Of a stretch of 64,000 nt of DNA, positions 58,580 through 64,000 are shown piece by piece (positions within the stretch are counted from its first letter, which is position 1; every line of letters starts with the position of its first letter). The notes beneath the pieces are model-generated. The model ran no database searches. It worked only from the letters and a program-made list of their open reading frames with translations, and had not been told where the DNA came from. Origin of the DNA: Triatoma infestans. Taxonomy: Eukaryota > Arthropoda > Insecta > Hemiptera > Reduviidae. A program made the position numbers and the translations under genes. The stretch spans positions 18,267-82,266 of the forward strand of contig JAAEAF010006063.1 of the NCBI GenBank assembly GCA_011037195.1, read 5' to 3'.

Positions 58580-59588
58580 TACTTTCTCTTACCCTAGCAA
58601 GAGAAAGTAATGTAATCGTGTCAAATTTTCCATTTCGAGTTTCCACCGGAAATATCCTTTTTGAGGTCCCCTGAGTCTAAAAAAGTGGTTTTTAAAAATG
58701 GTCTGTGAGTGTGTGTGTGTGTGTGTGTGTATGTGAACAGCATAGTTCAGTAACGAAAAATCGTAGAAACTTGAAACTTGATATTCCGTTTAAGTATCAC
58801 TATGGGATGTGACAGTACGTTTCCTGTCAGAATTCCTCAGCCGGAAGTACCACTTTATTAGTGGTTTTTTTTTATTACTTTTTTGCGTTTTACTCAAAAA
58901 TGGCTCCGACGATTTTCTTCAAGCTTTGTATATCAACTACACATACAAAGAGCTACAACTTTTATTTGAAACATTTCTCTGGGTGAATTCATTTAAGGGC
59001 AATTATGGTAGAAGGGTGGGGATAGGTTTTCATCTAAAGTGCTAATTCAGTTTATTAGACAATTCTGTCATCTAAATAATGTTAATTAGAATTAAATATT
59101 TTGTTGAAAATCCGAGTTTAAAAAAAATCGGATAACCGGAAGTGCGTTTACTTTACCACTTTACTAAATAATTTTTTTCACGTCTTCGCGATTTTCTCCA
59201 AAATGGCTCAGCCGATTTTCTTGAAACGTTTTATATATACTAAACATACTAAAATCTACAACATTTATTTAAAACATTTCTCTGGGAAAATTCATTTAAG
59301 GGCACTTTTAGGGGAGGGGTGGGGGTTATGTTTTTCTCTAATGTGCTATCATAGTTGATTATACAAAGAAATATATAGTTAATCATTCAATGAAAATTAA
59401 TTAGAAATAAATAGATGGCCAAAATTCCGAGTTTCAGGAAAATTAGTAAACCGGAACAGGTTTTCCTGAACAGGTTTTTTTCAGTTTTCAACGAATTTCA
59501 TTAAATCTGGTACACAAATTATAAAATTTGTCAATTATAATTTTTAGAAGTGGAGTAAAAGAAAGTTGTGTGAGTGTTTCACACCAGA
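58580..59588 (-). mobile_element. Helentron-like repeat (family H), complete copy
   Basis: Left end TACTTTCTCTTACCCTAGCA, right end GTGTGAGTGTTTCACACCAG. It has three internal repeats with CGGAAGT blocks (58842, 59136, 59453, the last altered). A GT microsatellite lies at about 58707-58730. Confidence 0.65.
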
Positions 59589-61329
59589 TTTTTTTTTTTT
59601 TTATGTTGATCGGAGACTGTTTCTTAATTGTTGCTTGGACATGCTATATAATCACCAAAAATTAGAAAAAATAACAGTACATAGCAGAGGCGTTAGGTGT
59701 TCAAATTAGTGCAGTTCAAAAGAAGCTGTTGGCGTAGAGGGTGATTAGGATTAGTAGGATGTGAACAGAGAATTGTCAATGAAAGCTATACACCGCGATC
59801 TAAAGGATATTTGAGACATCTTTGGGTGTCAGTGTTTGTATATAGAATGTAGAGTTCGTCAATTGTATAATATGTTAAAGAATGGAGTGTTAAGAGTGCG
59901 TAAAGAGTACACGTTATAAGTGTTATTCGTGCAAATAGGCTGGGATACTAACACGGACGTCCAAATCCATACAGAAGAGGCTACTAGTCTAGTTGCACAA
60001 AATGGATGAAACAGGTGATAGAAAAACAAGAAGTGTTGGCAAAAGACTTAACTGGCAATAGTGGACTGGGCGGTGGAATTTATGGGGGCTTTTCGTATAA
60101 GCTACAGTAACTAAATATTAGTGAAAATTATTATATTTAAATTTAAGTTAGCGGAAGTCCCTTTGAATATTTACAACATACAATCTGCATATAATGTTTG
60201 AAATTAAGATCAAGCGTTAAAAAGGTCAAGTTTCATAAAATTCCGTTTATTCCGTCTAATAAAAATGACAGATTTACAAGATTTTTTTTTGTCATTTTAG
60301 GCTGGATCATTTCTTGAAAGAGATTAATTATTTAGTTAATTTATTCATACATTAATAAATAAATATAAATATATTGAAGAATATTTAACAGTAGTAGCAG
60401 TGAATAAATGTACGCCTTTATATATATATATAAAAACACTAATAATGAACAAGATTCAAACAAAACCATAAGAACCCAAGGTTTCAATGTCCAAGGTGAA
60501 CACCAGTATAGCTAAATAAAACTTCGGCGACGCCTATCTGACAGACACACATACACACGCGTAACTAACTGGAATATATATTTACAGTCGTATATTTTTT
60601 TTGGTACTGTTACCTCACCAAGTTTTTAAATGTCTTTCGCTATTTTTTTTTTTTGGTATTGGTATTTTTAAATTTCTTTTATTAAAAATTTAATTATATA
60701 TTTTCCATAAATTTAATATATCTGGAATAATTAATATTTTTTTGAATTCATTTGTTTATAATAAAAATTAATTAATTATGGATTGTTAAACTGAAATTAA
60801 AAAAAAAAAAAAAATTATAACTATAAACAACATGAACAATTTAAACATTGAATGTTCTATTTTCAATACACTTACCACAAATAGCGTTATTGTTCACAAA
60901 TTCCGTATCATTAATATTGATATAATTTCTATAAACGATTTGAATAATTAACATTGAATTAATCTCCAATTATAATGTTACTATATATACTCTAATGGCC
61001 TAGTAGTATTTTTGAAATAAATGCGCTTATTAAATATTCCAATATGACATAACAGTATTATCTATTTATGATTAGATAATAATTAGTCCGCATTGCTAGA
61101 AAATATCAGAAATTTTAGTCAATGAGCCACTGTTACAGAATGGACACTTTCAGAAGAAGGCAGACTGCATGTCATCTGGTCATCGTACACTCACTCCCAC
61201 ATCAGTCCTATCCATATCAACATATTCATAAACGTTCAGGTTTTGCTTGAGTCTTATGATTTTCTGATTCAATACTAGAAATGCGTACGAAATTTTGGAA
61301 TTAACCCAAAATAAATTTAACAAAGACTC
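59589..61329. other. AT-rich stretch, nothing recognised
   Basis: Short A/T runs and (AT)n at 60420-60431. No conserved frame or repeat shared elsewhere. Confidence 0.5.
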
Positions 61330-61392
61330 ATCGGAAATCGAACTAAGATCTCTCGAACCACAAGATTTGTAAGATTTAGTATTGAGCTAGAT
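61330..61392 (-). repeat. tRNA-like SINE head (SINE-D candidate)
   Basis: Minus strand has TAGCTCAATACTAAATC (A-box-like) and TTAGTTCGATTTCCGATG (B-box-like), with a weak anticodon-like arm. The body is not defined. Single copy here. Confidence 0.35.
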
Positions 61393-61408
61393 AGAATAGA
61401 GTTCCGCT

Positions 61409-62521
61409 TTCCCAGATATTATTATTTGTCTGAGGGAGGGAAACCTTACTCTATCCAAAGCCTCCCTGGGCCCATATAGCTACCCCAAGAAAAACAACAA
61501 AAGCCGGGTCTAATAACAAAAATCCAGATCCGGATCTAATCCATCTAAAATTCAGCGCAGTCCGAATAAATCGGACAATAACCTCAAGCGGAAACAGCCT
61601 AAGCTCTTCCACAGACATCCTATTCCGACCAAAGGTCCTGAACCTAATTTCCTCACAACCCAAGCAATCAGTCATAAGATGGATGGGTGTTTCCTCCTCT
61701 GTCTCACAGACTCTACAAAATGGATCCGGCATGAGCCCCATTATGTAGAGATGTCTCCTTAAACCACAATGTCCAGTAAGAGATCCAACCAGATGCCTGA
61801 GAGCGCTCCGTGAAAAACACAGCAACGTCTCACTAATGGCCTTGTCCGGATCCTCAATGAACATTTTGGACTGCCGAAAACCAACTGAGCTCATCCACAA
61901 GGATGAATGCTGTGAAGCTGTCCAGTCTGGAAGCCTGAGAGACATGTGCCAGAAGACACGCCAACAGCAGGCTCGGGACCAATGAAAGGAAGAGAGGCGC
62001 CTAATTTGGCAAACCTATCCACCCCCTCATTCCCAAAAATTCCCATGTGACCTGGCACCCAGACTAGAAGCACATCCTTCAGAGAAGAAAGCTCTTCCAG
62101 TCTTTTAGAACATTCTAACACCAACCTGGAAGTGAAGACACATGAACTCAGAGCCTTCAGCGCAGCCTGGCTGTCCGAGCAGATACAAACACCTTTTAAG
62201 TTAGTGTTACGTACCCTTTCATCCAAAACACAACAAAGAATAGCATAAACCGCAGTCTGGAAGACCGTGGTCCATTCACCAAAAGATTCTGTCAAATGAT
62301 CTCCGGCCTCAAAATAGACCGCAACTCCAGACCTACCAGCCATTATGGAACCGTCCGTGTAATACCGGAACTAACTATTAGGTATCACGCCAGATGGACC
62401 CAATCTTGACCAATCTTCCCTAGAGGGTAACCTGACACTGTAAGAATGCTCGAAAACAAAAGTCTTCAACATTCTATCAGAAGGAAAACCTGTAACAGGA
62501 ACCTTCGAAAGTTCCTAGATA
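61409..62521 (-). mobile_element. 5'-truncated I-clade-like LINE, third lineage
   Basis: Flanks TTCCCAGATA (61409-61418) and TTCCTAGATA (62512-62521) look like a 10-bp target duplication with one change. On minus the element ends in a short (TAA)-type tail (AATAATAAT, next to 61419). 1093 bp remain. Confidence 0.75.
61451..62511 (-). pseudogene. LINE ORF2 C-terminus with RNase H, broken
   Basis: In minus-strand order: a leading part (SKVPVTGFPSDRMLKTF, FEHSYSVRLPSREDW) with no known motif, a stop (about 62377), then YYTDGS (first catalytic Asp), an FQTAVYAI segment where the usual catalytic Glu is Ala, ICSDSQAALKAL (Asp), and WVPGHMGIFGNEGVDRFAK (His, Asp). A frameshift around 61900-61940 follows. 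The next frame gives RHLVGSLTGHCGLRRHLYIM, a CRVCETEEETPIHLMTDC knuckle and RFRTFGRNRM. One frameshift, one nonsense codon and the lost Glu make it inactive. It is related to but distinct from the 9-kb copy. Confidence 0.85.
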
Positions 62522-62955
62522 CTAAGTATGTGAGAGTGTGTTTTTCCTGTATACTTCGTTCTGTGGTTTTCGACCGGATTTTTCCGGGCTATTTGTCCAT
62601 TTTCAGAAGACTTGATGTACGGGAAAATGCAAATAATATTGACTAGTTGGGAAATCATTGAAAGCGTTTTCCATATCATTAAAAGAAGATGGTAGTGAAG
62701 AAATGGCTAATCCCTACAAGATGATAATTTTACAATAAGCGGCCTAATTAGTAGAATATATTTTCGTTTACTTCTCTTGTAAAAGAATTATGTATGTTGA
62801 AGTATCCACTTTTGCAATACGTTTTTATAACAAATGAAAATTTTGGAAAGTGAAGAAAATTCTGTTGTAAGATGGTTGAGTTGGAAATATTAATAATAAT
62901 AAATTTTTTTTACGATTATGCGATTTTGACAACACTTAAAACACTTTCAGTTTCT
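62522..62955. other. AT-rich stretch, nothing recognised
   Basis: The frame at 62446-62646 (plus) is a shadow across the LINE border. Confidence 0.5.
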
Positions 62956-62959
62956 TTGA

Positions 62960-63025
<66 letters not shown>
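62960..63025 (+). repeat. (TAA)n microsatellite, ~22 units
   Basis: An uninterrupted TAA run. It could be the leftover tail of a LINE, because the LINEs here end in (TAA)n, but nothing upstream is LINE-like. Confidence 0.9.
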
Positions 63026-63026
<1 letters not shown>

Positions 63027-63328
63027 CTATGACCCATCACAGTCTTGGCCAGCTAAAAACAGTTTGTATAATTATGGTAGATTTTCATTTTTTTAAAGAT
63101 TGAATCTGTTTACTGCTTGACAGAAATTTAAAATTTGGAAGTTTAGAACGCCAAATAGTTGAAAAATCGCAAATAACTGGAAAAAACCGAAGTAAAGCCG
63201 CACTTGCGCTTGATGAATTGTGACAAAAACTTTCGCACCAGATGCGGAGATGGTAAACTCAACAATATCAAGTTTGAGCTTCTTGCTACTTTTTGTTTCT
63301 AAGATATTTTGTTCTGTCACTCTCCCCC

Positions 63329-63329
<1 letters not shown>

Positions 63330-63359
<30 letters not shown>

Positions 63360-63360
63360 C
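63330..63360 (+). repeat. (CT)n microsatellite
   Basis: A run of CT after CCCCCCTCTATCT. It accounts for the RERERERD-like stretch of the overlapping minus-strand frame, which is spurious. Confidence 0.85.
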
Positions 63361-63402
63361 CAAATACAGATCATTCACTAGAAAACATTTGTTTTAATAG
63401 GA

Positions 63403-63545
63403 GCAGTTTGGTGTAGTGGTTATGAGCGTAGAATGTGATTGGGAGGTCCCTAGTTCGGGTCCCGCCTGTAAATGCTAACATAAAACCATTGACGCGATAT
63501 CAATCCGAAGGCCTAAGTGTTTTAAATGTTCATGGTTGCGGAAGC
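63403..63545 (+). repeat. SINE-A copy
   Basis: Head TTTGGTGTAGTGGTTATGAG, AGTTCGGGTCCCGCC, then AAATGCTAACATAAAACC as in the 4.9-kb copy, and GTTCATGGTTGCGG at the end of detectable similarity. Confidence 0.65.
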
Positions 63546-63744
63546 TTGAAAGAGCCCCTACCTACTTAGAGAAAGGAGAGAAACAGAAAAAGGAAACATA
63601 TTCAACGGTTTTCCACACCAAAACAAGGCTGCAACTTTCTCTGAATTTTATGAACCAGACCTGTGCAGCTCGCGAAGAAACAGAGCCTTCCCCCCTTCTA
63701 CTTCTTCAATTTCGTTAGTCGGCGTTTGTGGCGTTATAGCTTTT

Positions 63745-64000
63745 TACTTTCTCTTACTCCTAGTAAGAGGAAGTATTGTAATCGTGTCAAATTTTTGATA
63801 TTGAGTTTTCACTGGAAATATAATTTTTTTGAGGTCCCCTGAGTCCAAAAAAGTGGTTTTTAGCAAATAGTCAAAAACGAAAAACCGTAGAAAGTTAAAA
63901 CTTGATATTCCGTTTAGTTATCAGCTTGGGATCCGACAGTGGGTCATCTGTCAAAATTTCTCAACCGGAAGTACCACTTTACTAGTTTTTTTTTTACGTT
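63745..64000 (-). mobile_element. Helentron-like repeat (family H), cut by the window end
   Basis: Begins TACTTTCTCTTACTCCTAGT, a palindromic end, and continues with GAGGTCCCCTGAGTCCAAAA and CAACCGGAAGTACCACTTTA. It runs off the window. Confidence 0.65.

Noticed and set aside
62960..63025. LINE tail
   Set aside because: A TAA run matches the tails of LINEs here, but no LINE sequence precedes it. Listed as a microsatellite.

Overview
This window looks like intergenic DNA from an AT-rich animal genome, most likely an arthropod and plausibly an insect. It has mariner and PIF/Harbinger DNA transposons, I-clade-like LINEs with (TAA)n tails, small LTR elements, several tRNA-derived SINEs, long A/T tracts and a complex satellite. 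I could not establish a single complete host gene. Almost everything recognisable is a mobile element, a relic of one, or a repeat. Species and order cannot be fixed from this sequence alone.

Layout. 0-6.3 kb: a SINE at the edge, a Helentron-like repeat, an LTR-like pair and two more tRNA-derived SINEs. 8-16 kb: two copies of a structured repeat (family D) flank a 5'-truncated LINE with a clear target-site duplication. Then come a Harbinger-type MITE and a dead full-length mariner. 16.5-44.7 kb: a large inverted duplication with arms of about 3.9 and 4.5 kb around a spacer of about 20 kb. The spacer holds a PIF/Harbinger element nested in a SINE, a solo LTR, a further copy of a repeat found in the arms (unit U), an intact-looking Helentron-like repeat, a palindrome with a hammerhead-like core, a 2.15-kb satellite of about 69-bp units, and LINE relics. 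45-64 kb: two more LINE 3' ends, a gypsy-like LTR remnant, a TRIM-like mini LTR element, an internally deleted mariner, more Helentron-like repeats and SINEs.

How the parts relate. There are no operons or pathways to describe. The useful information is historical: which element lies inside which, and which insertions came before or after the arm duplication. One SINE insertion in the right arm has a matching empty site in the left arm, so it came after duplication or was lost from the left. Unit U carries an open frame that is kept in several copies, and two other short stretches look exon-like. These are the only places where captured or host coding sequence might be hiding. Family names (SINE-A/B/C/D, U, Y, X, D, H) are labels used only here. 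Boundaries without target duplications are approximate.
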